64,000 nt of DNA from Achromobacter aegrifaciens (GTDB taxonomy: Bacteria; Pseudomonadota; Gammaproteobacteria; Burkholderiales; Burkholderiaceae_B), in assembly GCF_902859735.1 (NCBI RefSeq), contig NZ_CADIJY010000019.1, forward strand, positions 1 to 64,000, given 5' to 3'. The translations under genes were made by a program, and so were the position numbers. Positions 28,302 through 37,401 of the stretch are shown piece by piece (position 1 is the stretch's first letter; the number at the start of each line of letters is the position of its first letter). The notes beneath the pieces are model-generated. The model made no database searches. It had not been told where the DNA came from and saw only the letters and a list, made by a program, of their open reading frames with translations.

Positions 28302-29147
28302 TCAGATATCGATCCGGACAATGCGCCGGATCAGCAGCATGCCCGCGGTCTCCAGTACCGCCACGATCGCCAACACGCCCCAACCCACGGGCGTATGCCA
28401 CAGCAGGCCCATGATTTCCGGCTCCAGCCGGTCCAGCACGGCAAGCAGCAGCAAAGGCAAAGCGCCCACGATCCAGGCCTGCATACGTCCCTGCGAAGTC
28501 AGCGCCAGCAGCTTCGCCTGCAACTGCAGGCGGGCGCGCAGGGTCTGCGCGATGCTTTCCAGCGCCTCTGCCAGGTTGCCTCCCGTCTGCGCCGCAATGC
28601 GCATGGCTGCTACGACGAGCGCGGTCGAATCGGCCGGCATGCGGCCACGCAGGTTTTCAAGCGCGCCGTCCCATGGCACGCCCATGCGCTGCTCGCGCAA
28701 CATCAGGCCGAACTCCTGGGCCAAGGGCGCGCTGCTCTGCTCGACGACGTGGCGCAGGCCGGTGGTCAATGCCACGCCAGCGCGCAGGGCGGAGGCGAGC
28801 ATCAACAGCGCCATCGGCAGTTGCTGCTCGAACCGCCGGGCACGGCGCCGCCGCAACCCATTCACCAGCGTCCTGGGCAGGCGCGAGGCAAGCGCCGCGG
28901 CCAAGGCGGCGACAAAGCCGCTGCCCGTCGCAGCAAAGGCCAAGGCCGCCGCCATCGCCGCGCAAGCCACCGCGCCAGCCCACAATTGGGCGGGGTCTAT
29001 GAACAAGAACACCTCGCTCAGACGCAGGCCCGCCTCCTGGGTGTAGACCTCGCGGTAGCGGCGCAGCGCTGGCGCAAACCAGTGTTGGGCACGCCACGCC
29101 AGCAGCAGCACGCATACCATGGCGGCTCCCGCAGATAGCCAGATCAT
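28302..29147 (-). CDS. tadB: TadB, Flp pilus inner-membrane platform protein
   Basis: 281 aa. N-terminal membrane helices are followed by a GspF/T2SSF domain (RRARRFEQQLPMALLMLASALRAG, then TGGNLAEALESIAQTLRARLQLQ) and two C-terminal helices. It pairs with TadC. The start ATG at 29147 overlaps the cpaF stop (ATGA). Confidence 0.9.
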   Translation of the reverse strand: MIWLSAGAAMVCVLLLAWRAQHWFAPALRRYREVYTQEAGLRLSEVFLFIDPAQLWAGAVACAAMAAALAFAATGSGFVAALAAALASRLPRTLVNGLRRRRARRFEQQLPMALLMLASALRAGVALTTGLRHVVEQSSAPLAQEFGLMLREQRMGVPWDGALENLRGRMPADSTALVVAAMRIAAQTGGNLAEALESIAQTLRARLQLQAKLLALTSQGRMQAWIVGALPLLLLAVLDRLEPEIMGLLWHTPVGWGVLAIVAVLETAGMLLIRRIVRIDI

Positions 29148-30838
29148 GTCGCTCCTTGCGCAAAAACGGTGGTCCCTGGCGCCGCCTGCTCGGTGTTGGA
29201 GAACCAGGCGGGATCGAAGGCCTCCTCGGCCTGCGTCCATTCGCGCGCAAAGCCGGGCAAGGCGCCGCAGCCCGTGAAGCCGCCCATGCGGTCGTAGCGG
29301 AACAGATCCTGCAGCTGTATACGTCCGCTTTCCATGCCCGTAATCTCCGCTATCGACGTCACGACGCGACGCCCATCGCCCAGCCTCGCCTGCTGCACCA
29401 CGATATCCACGCTGGCCGCGATATGCTCGCGCACGGCGGCCAGAGGCAGATCGAGCCCGGCCATCAGGATCATCGATTCCAGCCGCCCCAGTGCGTCGCG
29501 CGGCGAGTTGGCATGCAGCGTCGTCAGGGAGCCTTCGTGCCCGGTGTTCATGGCGGTCAACATGTCGAATGCCTCCGCCCCGCGGCACTCGCCCACGACG
29601 ATCCGGTCTGGCCGCATGCGCAGCGCGTTGCGCACGAGTTCGCGGATGTCGATCCGTCCTCGCCCCTCCTGGTTGGCCGGACGCGCCTCCAGCGCCACCA
29701 GATGATCGTGATTCAGGCGCAGCTCCGCCGCATCTTCGATGGTGACCACGCGCTCGCCGTCGGGAATCTCGTTGGACAGGATGTTGAGCAACGTGGTCTT
29801 GCCCGCCCCGGTCCCTCCGGATACCACCAGATTCCTGCGCATCCTCACGCAGAGCGCCAGGAATTGCGCCATGGCGCCGCTCAGCGTCCCCGCAGCGATC
29901 AGATCGGACATTCCGGGGCGCCGCTGTGGAAACTTGCGTATGGTCAGGCTGGCGCCCCTAAGGGCCACCGGCGGAATGATGGCGTGCACCCGGGACCCGT
30001 CGGCCAGGCGCGCATCCACCATCGGAGAACTTTCATCGATGCGTCGCCCCAAGGGTGTGACGATGCGCTCTATGACCCAACGCAGCGATTGCTCGCTGGT
30101 AAAGGCCGCCTGATGGCGCGACAGGCGGCCGGCGCGTTCGACATAGATCTCGTCGTGGCGATTGACCATGATCTCCGTAATGTCGGCAGCGGCGAGCAAG
30201 GGCTCCAGCGGCCCCAGGCCGACGGCTTCGTCAAGCACCTCGCGGCAAAGCGCAGCCCGGTCCACCCCCGGCGGCAAGTCGGTGTCCGTGGCGACGATAT
30301 GCGTCAGCAGCCGTTCGGCCTCGGCGCGCAGCATGCTGTCGCTCATGCCCGCCACGTCGCGGCGGCGCAGGTCCAGCGCCGCCAGCAGCGCCGCGTGCAG
30401 CCGCCGGCGCTCCTGCAGCGGATGTGGCAGTGGCAGAACCGGCACTGGCGTCGCCGGCGCGGGCAGCATCGGCGGTTCCTGCACGGCAGCCATGTCGCGG
30501 GCGACGCTTTCAGCCGCCGCACCGTCCACGCCCCCGTTGCGCTCCGGGATGTCCGCCAGCGACACCCGCAGCCGGCAGGGCCCGATCAGTATTTCGTCGT
30601 CGGGCAACACCGGGGCGTGGCGCACGATCCTCGCGCCGTTCACGAGGGTTCCGCCCAACGTACCCAGGTCTTCGAGCACGATCCCCGCCGCTTCGCGCAA
30701 CAAGCGGGCGTGCTGGCGCCCCACCCTCCAGTTCACGATGCGCACCCCGCAATGCGCGCCCCTTCCTATCAACGCGGGAACAGCCACCGTGGATCTGTGC
30801 ACGGAGGCGTCTTCAAACATCATTTCCACGTCGATCAT
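29144..30838 (-). CDS. cpaF: CpaF/TadA secretion ATPase with N-terminal FHA domain
   Basis: 564 aa. The start at 30838 overlaps the secretin stop by ATGA. Residues 20-95 read as a forkhead-associated domain (IGRGAHCGVRI, RQHARL, LGTLGGTLVNG), which binds phosphothreonine. A Pro-rich linker leads to the VirB11/CpaF ATPase: Walker A GGTGAGKTTLLN, an Asp-box region ERVVTIEDAAEL, Walker B RPDRIVVGECRGAEAFD and the His-box GHEGSLTTLHAN. It powers assembly of Flp pili in the cytoplasm. The FHA fusion suggests control of pilus assembly by Ser/Thr phosphorylation. Confidence 0.92.
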   Translation of the reverse strand: MIDVEMMFEDASVHRSTVAVPALIGRGAHCGVRIVNWRVGRQHARLLREAAGIVLEDLGTLGGTLVNGARIVRHAPVLPDDEILIGPCRLRVSLADIPERNGGVDGAAAESVARDMAAVQEPPMLPAPATPVPVLPLPHPLQERRRLHAALLAALDLRRRDVAGMSDSMLRAEAERLLTHIVATDTDLPPGVDRAALCREVLDEAVGLGPLEPLLAAADITEIMVNRHDEIYVERAGRLSRHQAAFTSEQSLRWVIERIVTPLGRRIDESSPMVDARLADGSRVHAIIPPVALRGASLTIRKFPQRRPGMSDLIAAGTLSGAMAQFLALCVRMRRNLVVSGGTGAGKTTLLNILSNEIPDGERVVTIEDAAELRLNHDHLVALEARPANQEGRGRIDIRELVRNALRMRPDRIVVGECRGAEAFDMLTAMNTGHEGSLTTLHANSPRDALGRLESMILMAGLDLPLAAVREHIAASVDIVVQQARLGDGRRVVTSIAEITGMESGRIQLQDLFRYDRMGGFTGCGALPGFAREWTQAEEAFDPAWFSNTEQAAPGTTVFAQGAT

Positions 30839-32205
30839 GGCCGAGTTTCCGAAGAAGGAATCGGCGCGCCGTCTTGCGGCGAGCCCCACTGCGAACCGGT
30901 GCCGGCGTGGGCATCCCACCCTGCCGCGGCAGGCACGGCGGTGCCCAGGCGGGGCGGCACGGGAAAAGCCGCTTCGAGCACGCCACGTCCCCGCCGCACG
31001 CGGTCCGCCATGGCGGGCTCGGCCTGCGTAATCAGTTTGGGCGTCACGAATATGGCAAGTTCGGTTTCCCGCAATTGATAGCGCCGGGACGAAAACAAGG
31101 CCCCCAGAACCGGGATGTCTTTCAGCCATGGCAGGCCATCGCTGGTCTCGTCCCGCTCGCGCGACAGGAAGCCGCCGATGACCAGCGTATCGCCGGACCG
31201 CACGTTGAATTCGGTGGATGCGCGGCGCGTGCGTAGCGCCGGTCCGCCCGGCACGCTCAGCGCGTTGTCCACCGAACTCGCCTCTACCTCGATCAAGGAT
31301 CGGATGATCCCGTTGCGATCGATGCGAGGGGTGATCCTGAGCATGACGCCATAGGGCTTGAACATCGTGGTCGCGTTGCCGCGCGTGTCGGTCGACGAGT
31401 AAGGAACCTCTCCGCCAGCCAGGAAGGTGGCGCTGGCGCCGCTGCGCGCGAGCAATTGAGGTTGGGCCAGCATGACGGCCTCGCCGCTTTGCGCCAGCAT
31501 CGCGATCCGGGACGACAACAGCGCATTGACGCCGAAGTAGCCAGCCGCCGAAGAGACCGGGCCCACTGTTTCTATGATCCCTTCGCCTGGACGGTTCATG
31601 CGCCCCCTGGACCCCGCATCCCAGGCCAGGCCGGCGTTGATGCCGCCTTGCGACAGCCCGTCCCAGCGCACGCCCAGATCCCTCAGCCTTGAGGTGGGGA
31701 TCTCCACGACCTGAACGTCCAGCTGCACCATGCGGTCCCAACCCACTTGGCCGGTAAAGTCCAGCACTGCGGGATAGCGGTCCGCCAGGGCCGTGATGCG
31801 CAATCGGTCATCGTCGGAAAGATCGTCGCCCTCGATCAGGATGCGACCGCCCACCTCAGTACTGCGCGCGCCGGGGATGCGGGCAAGCAAGGCCTCGACC
31901 TCTGCCCGCAGACGCGGCGCGCCGGCCGGCACGACCCTCAGTTCATAGGCCTTGGCGCGCCCGGCGTTTGCCCATATGTGAAGTGACGAAACACCCTCGG
32001 CGCGGGCAAAGACCACGACCTCGCGCCCTTCGGCCTCGATGGCGCCCACGACCTGGCCGTTGCCTATCGCCACGCGCTTGACCCCGGGGTGCGACAGAAT
32101 CCGCGTTTCACCCACCTGAAGTTCAATCACCTCATCCTCCGCCCGCGCTGCGGGATTGGCCAACCAGAACACGCAGGCAAACATGCTGATGACGGCGCGT
32201 CTCAT
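30835..32205 (-). CDS. rcpA: CpaC/RcpA outer-membrane secretin of the Tad system
   Basis: 456 aa. A signal peptide (cut near ARAED) precedes an N-terminal pilus-secretin domain (IELQVGETRILSHPGVKRVAIG), a BON-like segment and the secretin core with VQLDVQVVEI, the LLAQPQLLARSGASATFLAGGEVPY region and a final TPKLITQAEP. It forms the outer-membrane ring through which Flp pili pass. The start at 32205 overlaps the cpaB stop by ATGA. Confidence 0.92.
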   Translation of the reverse strand: MRRAVISMFACVFWLANPAARAEDEVIELQVGETRILSHPGVKRVAIGNGQVVGAIEAEGREVVVFARAEGVSSLHIWANAGRAKAYELRVVPAGAPRLRAEVEALLARIPGARSTEVGGRILIEGDDLSDDDRLRITALADRYPAVLDFTGQVGWDRMVQLDVQVVEIPTSRLRDLGVRWDGLSQGGINAGLAWDAGSRGRMNRPGEGIIETVGPVSSAAGYFGVNALLSSRIAMLAQSGEAVMLAQPQLLARSGASATFLAGGEVPYSSTDTRGNATTMFKPYGVMLRITPRIDRNGIIRSLIEVEASSVDNALSVPGGPALRTRRASTEFNVRSGDTLVIGGFLSRERDETSDGLPWLKDIPVLGALFSSRRYQLRETELAIFVTPKLITQAEPAMADRVRRGRGVLEAAFPVPPRLGTAVPAAAGWDAHAGTGSQWGSPQDGAPIPSSETRP

Positions 32206-33056
32206 GGCCGCCCCCGCTGAAGTCGAGCCGGGCCTGCACTTTCCACATCCATTGCTCCTGTGCCTGCCGAGGGGTCCAGCCTGTCTCCGTACAGGATGGC
32301 CACGCCCGGCGCATTCCGGGGTTCCAGGTCCAATCCGATCAGGGTGGCAAGGTCGCCCTGCGCGGCGCCGCTGACCATTGCGGCATCATCGCGATGGCGC
32401 AACATCGCGGTCAGCGCCCCGCTCTGCCGCGCCGCCACGAATCGCATTGCCTCATCCGGCGTCGCTGCCAAGGTGATATTGCCGCCCTTGGTTTCGCTCT
32501 CGGCGTCGCCTCCCACCATCAGCACGCGCATGCCTTGCAGGAGGGGCACCGTCATCTCCCGCTGCCGATGCGAAAAACTCACATAGATGTCGATGGCATC
32601 GCCTGCGCGCAGGACTTCCGCCAGGCCGCCCAGGTCCGTCGCCGCCACGGTCAATGCGCGTTGACCGCTGCGCAAGCGGGACGCCAAGGCCGGGGCCGGA
32701 GGACTGAATGTCAGATGCCCCCGCAGCAAGGGCTCACCATTGGCGACATCGGCCAGCAAGGTGGCGCCAAGCAAACTGGCAAGATCCAGGGGATCGATGC
32801 TGGCCCGGGACACCCAAAGCTGCGGAATCTCGCGCACTGCCAGGTGCACCTCTTCGAGTTGCGTGCCAGCAGGCAGGTCGTACGCCGCGACCAGCCGGCT
32901 GACCATCGGCGTGCGCGCCTCTGCCTCCAGCGCCTGGACCCGCTGCTGCACGTGTTCCCGCACCGCCCACGCGGATACCAAACCCGCAATCAGTGCTATG
33001 GCATACACGCCCATTCGGCGCAGACGCGGCGCTACATGGGTGATCCAGTTCGTCAT
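32202..33056 (-). CDS. cpaB: CpaB/RcpC pilus assembly protein
   Basis: 284 aa. One N-terminal TM (about residues 17-34) and a periplasmic SAF domain (VAAYDLPAGTQLEEVHLAV) followed by the RcpC region (GQRALTVAATDLGGLAEVLRAGDAIDIYV). CpaB proteins link the secretin to the pilus machinery. The start at 33056 overlaps the upstream stop by ATGA. Confidence 0.9.
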   Translation of the reverse strand: MTNWITHVAPRLRRMGVYAIALIAGLVSAWAVREHVQQRVQALEAEARTPMVSRLVAAYDLPAGTQLEEVHLAVREIPQLWVSRASIDPLDLASLLGATLLADVANGEPLLRGHLTFSPPAPALASRLRSGQRALTVAATDLGGLAEVLRAGDAIDIYVSFSHRQREMTVPLLQGMRVLMVGGDAESETKGGNITLAATPDEAMRFVAARQSGALTAMLRHRDDAAMVSGAAQGDLATLIGLDLEPRNAPGVAILYGDRLDPSAGTGAMDVESAGPARLQRGRP

Positions 33057-33838
33057 GGCACTCTTCCGCTGACCAGAAGGCCGGTGCCACCGTCCAGCGG
33101 CACCAGCGACAGCCGCATGCGGGAGCCGGAGCGGACCCACCAGTGCGCCGAATCCTCGGAGACGGGCATGCGACGCCAGCCGTTCCGGAGCAGGTGCTGC
33201 TCCAGCTGCGCAGCCAACTGCCCCGGAGGCAAGGGGTATTGCCAGATCCGCTCGGAAACGCGTACGCCGTCCTCCATCAAGGCGATGTCCAACCTGAGGC
33301 GGCCGCCGGCGGGCAGCCAGGCAGGCGAAGCGCTTTCAGGCACGGCCAGAAGGCTGACGGCTGAAATGCTTCCGGCTGTCCGACGGGAGCCCAGGCCTTC
33401 CAGCTGGATGACCCATTGCTCCTGCCCCACCTTACCCGACAGAATCGCCTGACCTGACAACACGTTGAGATTGACCAGGGCGGGCTGCTGGGCAGATAGG
33501 TAACGGATCAGCTCCGCCGTACTGAGCGGCGCATCGAACACCAGCACACGCGCCGGGATTCCATGCAACCAGATGCTTTCCCCTAACAATCCGCGACGCG
33601 AACCTGCGGGCAGACGCAAGGCCTCCAGCGCGGTAACGCCTGGCCTGCTCCCGCCGGCCTCCCCGCCGCTCGTCACGAGATGCTGAGCTGCGGCGACATT
33701 GCGCCACCCTACGGCCGCAACAGCCACGGCGCCGGCCATCAACAGACGCAGCGTCTTTGTCATAGCCACGGTTCGCCAGCCGTCTTCCCGTGATGGGGCA
33801 AAACCCGCAAGGGGCGCCGAAAAGCGCAGGCCGATCAT
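33053..33838 (-). CDS. Exported protein of the tad operon, unrecognised
   Basis: 261 aa from the ATG at 33838, which overlaps the tadE-like stop (ATGA); a second ATG at 33763 begins a cleaner signal peptide (MTKTLRLLMAGAVAVAAVG). The rest looks periplasmic: mixed beta-rich sequence, no Cys-based motifs and no membrane helix. I do not recognise a family. Its place between the pseudopilin-like genes and cpaB suggests a subunit of the envelope-spanning part, perhaps filling the role of TadD or RcpB, both of which I cannot find here. Confidence 0.65.
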   Translation of the reverse strand: MIGLRFSAPLAGFAPSREDGWRTVAMTKTLRLLMAGAVAVAAVGWRNVAAAQHLVTSGGEAGGSRPGVTALEALRLPAGSRRGLLGESIWLHGIPARVLVFDAPLSTAELIRYLSAQQPALVNLNVLSGQAILSGKVGQEQWVIQLEGLGSRRTAGSISAVSLLAVPESASPAWLPAGGRLRLDIALMEDGVRVSERIWQYPLPPGQLAAQLEQHLLRNGWRRMPVSEDSAHWWVRSGSRMRLSLVPLDGGTGLLVSGRVP

Positions 33839-34452
33839 TTGCCCGCCCCCTTGCGGCTGGCAAGCCGCTCCCCAGGCACCACATCCGCCCATTCAGACAA
33901 CCAGTCCAGCGACAGGCCGGGCCTGCGCCAGGGTCCGTCCAGGCGATCGACAACAGGCTTCAAGCGTCGGGCCTCGGCCACCGAGGCGCGTTCCGCCCTG
34001 TGCCAGGACGTAGGCGCCCGGCCGATCCGGCGCTGCGCGTCGGCATCGCCGTCCGCATAGCCGGCGCCGCTTGCCACATGCGTGCGGCGGGCGATGCGCA
34101 ACCAGGCCGCGCTGTCCCGATCGAATCGCGCAGCGCTTGCCGTCACCGACAGCAGTCGCAGATCCGCGCCAAACCATTCGGCCTGCAAGGCGTTGACCTG
34201 CGCGGGTGCGATACCCGATAAGGTGCTGGCCTTGCCCGAGAGCGCCATGCCGCCCGGCGCGGGCAAATTCCGCATGGGTTGTCCCAGGGCGCCTGCCATT
34301 GCGGTCTTGCGGCTGGCCTGCGACATTTCCTGCGCTGCGAATTGCAATCCGCCAATCCAGGACGCCGCCCACAGCAGCAGGGCCAGCAGCGGCAACATCA
34401 GCAACGCTTCGACCAGAGCCTGCCCTTGCTGGCGCGTGGGGATCCGGTTCAT
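33835..34452 (-). CDS. TadE-like pseudopilin
   Basis: 205 aa. The N-terminus QQGQALVEALLMLPLLALLLWAA is the TadE pattern: a short basic leader, then Gly-Gln-Ala-Leu-Val-Glu and a hydrophobic stalk. Minor pseudopilins of this kind are processed by a prepilin peptidase. The start overlaps the previous stop by ATGA. Confidence 0.78.
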   Translation of the reverse strand: MNRIPTRQQGQALVEALLMLPLLALLLWAASWIGGLQFAAQEMSQASRKTAMAGALGQPMRNLPAPGGMALSGKASTLSGIAPAQVNALQAEWFGADLRLLSVTASAARFDRDSAAWLRIARRTHVASGAGYADGDADAQRRIGRAPTSWHRAERASVAEARRLKPVVDRLDGPWRRPGLSLDWLSEWADVVPGERLASRKGAGK

Positions 34453-35867
34453 GGCGCCCGCCTTGCCTGCGCGGCCTCTGCGGCGCTGACGGCGGACAAG
34501 CGCGCCTGCCAGTAAGGGCGGAAAAGCGTGGCAAGTTCATCACGGCCATCGGCCCGGCGTTCCGGCCGTGCAAAATAGGTTTCCGCCGCGGAAGTGACGG
34601 TGACGGCGTCTTCCGGTCCCAGTGCGGCATAGCGGAACGCCCCCAAGGGTGTCCGGACTGCGCTGTCGCCATCCGTGGTTTTCAAGGATGCGCCGGCAAG
34701 CCGGACGGTCACCGCGAAACGCAGGGGATCGCCGCTGCGTGGCAAGGCGATGTCGCGATAGGCTGGCAGGCCCCGCCCCGGCCAGCGCTGAGCGGCAGCC
34801 ATGGCGTACGAATTGGCCATGGGATTGGTGAAGCCGTCGAGCAGATCCCAGTTGGTCGACTGTTCCACCCAGCGCCAGAAATCCTGTTCGGAAAAATCGA
34901 GCGGTGGCTCTTCCACGTACTCCAGGCCTTCGGGCGCCTTGATCTTCTGGCCTTGCGCCGTGCCCCAGCCCACGGCGTATTCGCGGAAATAGCAGCCCCT
35001 CCAGCGGTTGAAACGCAGCGCATGGTAGGACTGGGTATCAAGAGCGCCCCAACGTCCATCCGGCCCCAACCAGGTGGAACCGCGGCGCCGCAACTCGTGA
35101 CGATGCAAAGGGCACAGCGGATGGACCATCCACGGATTGCGGCGCGTGACGTTGCGGCGGTGGAGAAACCCGTACCGTTCCGCCGCTTGCTCGACGGCGG
35201 GCCGCAATCCCGCCTCGCGCGTGGCCAGGCGACGCCCCACGTATCCGGGCCAGCCATCGGTCAGCAGCCGCAGGCTCAGGCCCCGGACATGCGCGGCATC
35301 GCCATCGGGCAGCGAAGCATCGTTCGACAGATTGGCGTACAGCACTTTCTTCATGATGCGTTCGCGCGAAGCCGCCAAGCCTGAAACAGCGGACGCCGCG
35401 GCTGCTTCCAGAACCTGGTGGACCACTCTGTCGTGCTCGCCAAACGCCGACGCGAGCCTCTGCTCGGCGTCGGGCACTGCCCGCACCGTTTGGTAGGCTG
35501 CCCCCACATCGGGGCCGAACAACATGGCGATCAGCCCGGCGGGCGGATTGCGGCGGTCGCGCTGCGATTGCATGGTGCGGGCGTACTGCGCCGAGGCAGC
35601 CAGCGTGACCAGATGCGCCATGGCGACCTGATGCGCGATCTGTGTGCGGTTGATGTAGGCCAGGGCATTGAGCGCGCGCGCTTGCTCCAGCGCCCCGCTG
35701 TAGGCGGCCGCGTCCGCGGCATGCGTCAGCCGCTGCCGCGCTCCCACGGTTTGCCCCAGGTTGTACAGCACGACCAGGGATATGCCTCCCACCGCCGCCA
35801 TCAACAGACCCAGCACCAGCGCCTGGCCGCGCTGTTGAGCAAGCGGTGCGCAAGAACGCGCGTTCAC
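34449..35867 (-). CDS. TadG-like pilus assembly protein
   Basis: 472 aa. The N-terminus (QRGQALVLGLLMAAVGGISLVVLYNLGQ, then RLTHAADAAAYSGAL) is characteristic of TadG-family proteins, which have one N-terminal TM and a large periplasmic part. No vWA MIDAS motif is visible in the remainder. The start overlaps the pilin gene stop by ATGA. Confidence 0.75.
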   Translation of the reverse strand: MNARSCAPLAQQRGQALVLGLLMAAVGGISLVVLYNLGQTVGARQRLTHAADAAAYSGALEQARALNALAYINRTQIAHQVAMAHLVTLAASAQYARTMQSQRDRRNPPAGLIAMLFGPDVGAAYQTVRAVPDAEQRLASAFGEHDRVVHQVLEAAAASAVSGLAASRERIMKKVLYANLSNDASLPDGDAAHVRGLSLRLLTDGWPGYVGRRLATREAGLRPAVEQAAERYGFLHRRNVTRRNPWMVHPLCPLHRHELRRRGSTWLGPDGRWGALDTQSYHALRFNRWRGCYFREYAVGWGTAQGQKIKAPEGLEYVEEPPLDFSEQDFWRWVEQSTNWDLLDGFTNPMANSYAMAAAQRWPGRGLPAYRDIALPRSGDPLRFAVTVRLAGASLKTTDGDSAVRTPLGAFRYAALGPEDAVTVTSAAETYFARPERRADGRDELATLFRPYWQARLSAVSAAEAAQARRAP

Positions 35868-36130
35868 TTCGCGTCCGTGGCATTGCCGGTGAAGGACTTG
35901 AGCGAACGGGCCTTGGTCTGCGCCGCCGCTTTTTGCGCCGCCTGTTGTGCCGCGCGGCTCTGCGCACCGCCGTCTTCGCCGGCAAGTTCACGCGCCATGG
36001 CGGCGGTCTGCGATCGCACCACCTGGCCGAAATACTGGTACACCGCGATGGCCGCCACCGCGACCAAGGCCACGACCACCACGTATTCCGTCATACCCTG
36101 TCCCGACTGACGCTTCCGCAACCCTGACAT
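35864..36130 (-). CDS. Flp-type class IVb pilin-like protein
   Basis: 88 aa. A short basic leader ends in GQG, followed by MTEYVVVVALVAVAAIAVYQYFG, a type IVb pilin processing site and hydrophobic core; cleavage is expected after the Gly. It is somewhat longer than classic Flp (about 50-70 aa) because of an Ala/Gln/Lys-rich tail. It is the first gene of the operon and has a GGAGAACGG ribosome site. Confidence 0.75.
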   Translation of the reverse strand: MSGLRKRQSGQGMTEYVVVVALVAVAAIAVYQYFGQVVRSQTAAMARELAGEDGGAQSRAAQQAAQKAAAQTKARSLKSFTGNATDAK

Positions 36131-36501
36131 ATCCGTTCTCCGGCACTGTGAAGACAGGCTTCAGTGTCGGCGTCTGCCCCCGGCCTCGCCATTCGCGGAT
36201 GCCGAGGCGGATAAAGTGATCACGGGTCCGTTGACAGTGCACGGGCGGCGGCGGCCCGCCCAGGCTGGCCACCGCGCAAAACGGCATGAATCTTGTAACC
36301 CTTTAATATTCAAGGGTTTTCCCTATTGTTCGACCTATGGCTCAGCAGTAGATTTGAGTTGCCGGGCTGTCTGACACCCATCGCGTGCGAAGCCGGGCAG
36401 GAGCGCCTCAGACTCACCTTGAGCTGGGGCGCTCTTCCATTTTGCGGCGCGCAAATGCCCCGCTCGGGACAACAGCCCGGACTCGCCCGCCCTACCCAGC
36501 G
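36131..36501. other. Intergenic region upstream of the tad operon
   Basis: 371 bp between the divergent ends of the pilin gene and the MaoC gene stop. It must hold the tad promoter. The only structure noted is an AT-rich inverted repeat at 36297-36318. No coding frame is supported. Confidence 0.6.
36297..36318. promoter_or_regulatory. Perfect inverted repeat, possible operator of the tad operon
   Basis: Two 7-bp arms (AACCCTT at 36297-36303 and AAGGGTT at 36312-36318) flank an AT-only 8-nt centre apart from one C. It lies about 170 bp upstream of the pilin start in GC-rich DNA. The size and symmetry fit a dimeric regulator site, but a terminator is also possible. Confidence 0.35.
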
Positions 36502-37350
36502 CTAAGCGACCCGCAACACCCCATTGTCAATGACGATCGCGTCGCGCTCGATGACTTTCGCCCGGAAGGAGCCATCCCGCCAGACGTCTACGCTCAGCGT
36601 CTCGCCGGGATACATCGGCCCGGAAAACCGCAGCGACACGGAACGCACCGCCCCGTTGCCCGCAGGCTGCAACTGCCTGGCGACAGTGTGCGACACCAGG
36701 CCAAACGTACACAGGCCATGCAGTATGGGGCGGGGAAAGCCGGCTGCCTGGGCGACCTGCGGATCGCAGTGCAACGGGTTGTAGTCGCCATTAAGGCGAT
36801 ACACCAGCGCCTGCTCGGGCCGGGTGCGCGCCTGCACGGTCCAGTCTGGCGGCCCGCCGGGCATGGCGTGCGCCGGGCGCGCCTGCCTGCCCGCGTTCGC
36901 CATGCCGCCATCGCCCCTGAGCACGTGGGTCGCGAAAGTCCGTGCGATGAGCTGCCCCGTGCCGGCATCCGTCAACGTTTTTTCGGAATACAGCAACAGC
37001 CCCTTCTCGCCCTTGTCGACAACCTCCACGACGCGGGTCTTGCCTGTCAGTTCGCCGGCGGCGGGTATGGGATGGAACAGTTCCATTCCCTGTTCGCCGT
37101 GCAGCAAGCGCACCGTATCGGCCCCGATATCGGGCGCATCCAGCCAGAAGCCCGGATAGCCCAGCACCACCGCCATGTAGGGCAGCACCAGCGGATCATG
37201 CCGCCTGCCCACGTAGGCCAGGTCGGAGGCATCCACAGGATCCTGTCCCAAGCCCACCGACAGCGCGTACAGCATGACATCCCGCTCGGTGTAGCGCTGC
37301 CTGATTTCCGGCAATTCGTAGCTCAACAGTTGCTCATGGCTCAAGCGCAT
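36502..37350 (-). CDS. MaoC-type (R)-enoyl-CoA hydratase, two hot-dog domains
   Basis: 282 aa, the length of hydratase-2 enzymes. The C-terminal half carries the catalytic motif YRLNGDYNPLHCDPQVAQAAGF followed by PILHGLCTFG, with Asp and His as acid/base. The N-terminal half (ERDVMLYALSVG and LPYMAVVL) is a second hot-dog domain that binds CoA. It should add water to a 2-enoyl-CoA. It is the last gene of the catabolic cluster, 51 bp after the SDR gene, and could act in sequence with it. Confidence 0.88.
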   Translation of the reverse strand: MRLSHEQLLSYELPEIRQRYTERDVMLYALSVGLGQDPVDASDLAYVGRRHDPLVLPYMAVVLGYPGFWLDAPDIGADTVRLLHGEQGMELFHPIPAAGELTGKTRVVEVVDKGEKGLLLYSEKTLTDAGTGQLIARTFATHVLRGDGGMANAGRQARPAHAMPGGPPDWTVQARTRPEQALVYRLNGDYNPLHCDPQVAQAAGFPRPILHGLCTFGLVSHTVARQLQPAGNGAVRSVSLRFSGPMYPGETLSVDVWRDGSFRAKVIERDAIVIDNGVLRVA

Positions 37351-37401
37351 GACGTTTCTCCTTTTGGCCCCGAAGACACATCCATGACCACGGCGTCCGG
37401 T

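Noticed and set aside
29156-31078. 640-codon plus-strand frame antisense to cpaF and the secretin
   Set aside because: Shadow of two clear Tad genes; His/Arg/Gln-rich translation without motifs.
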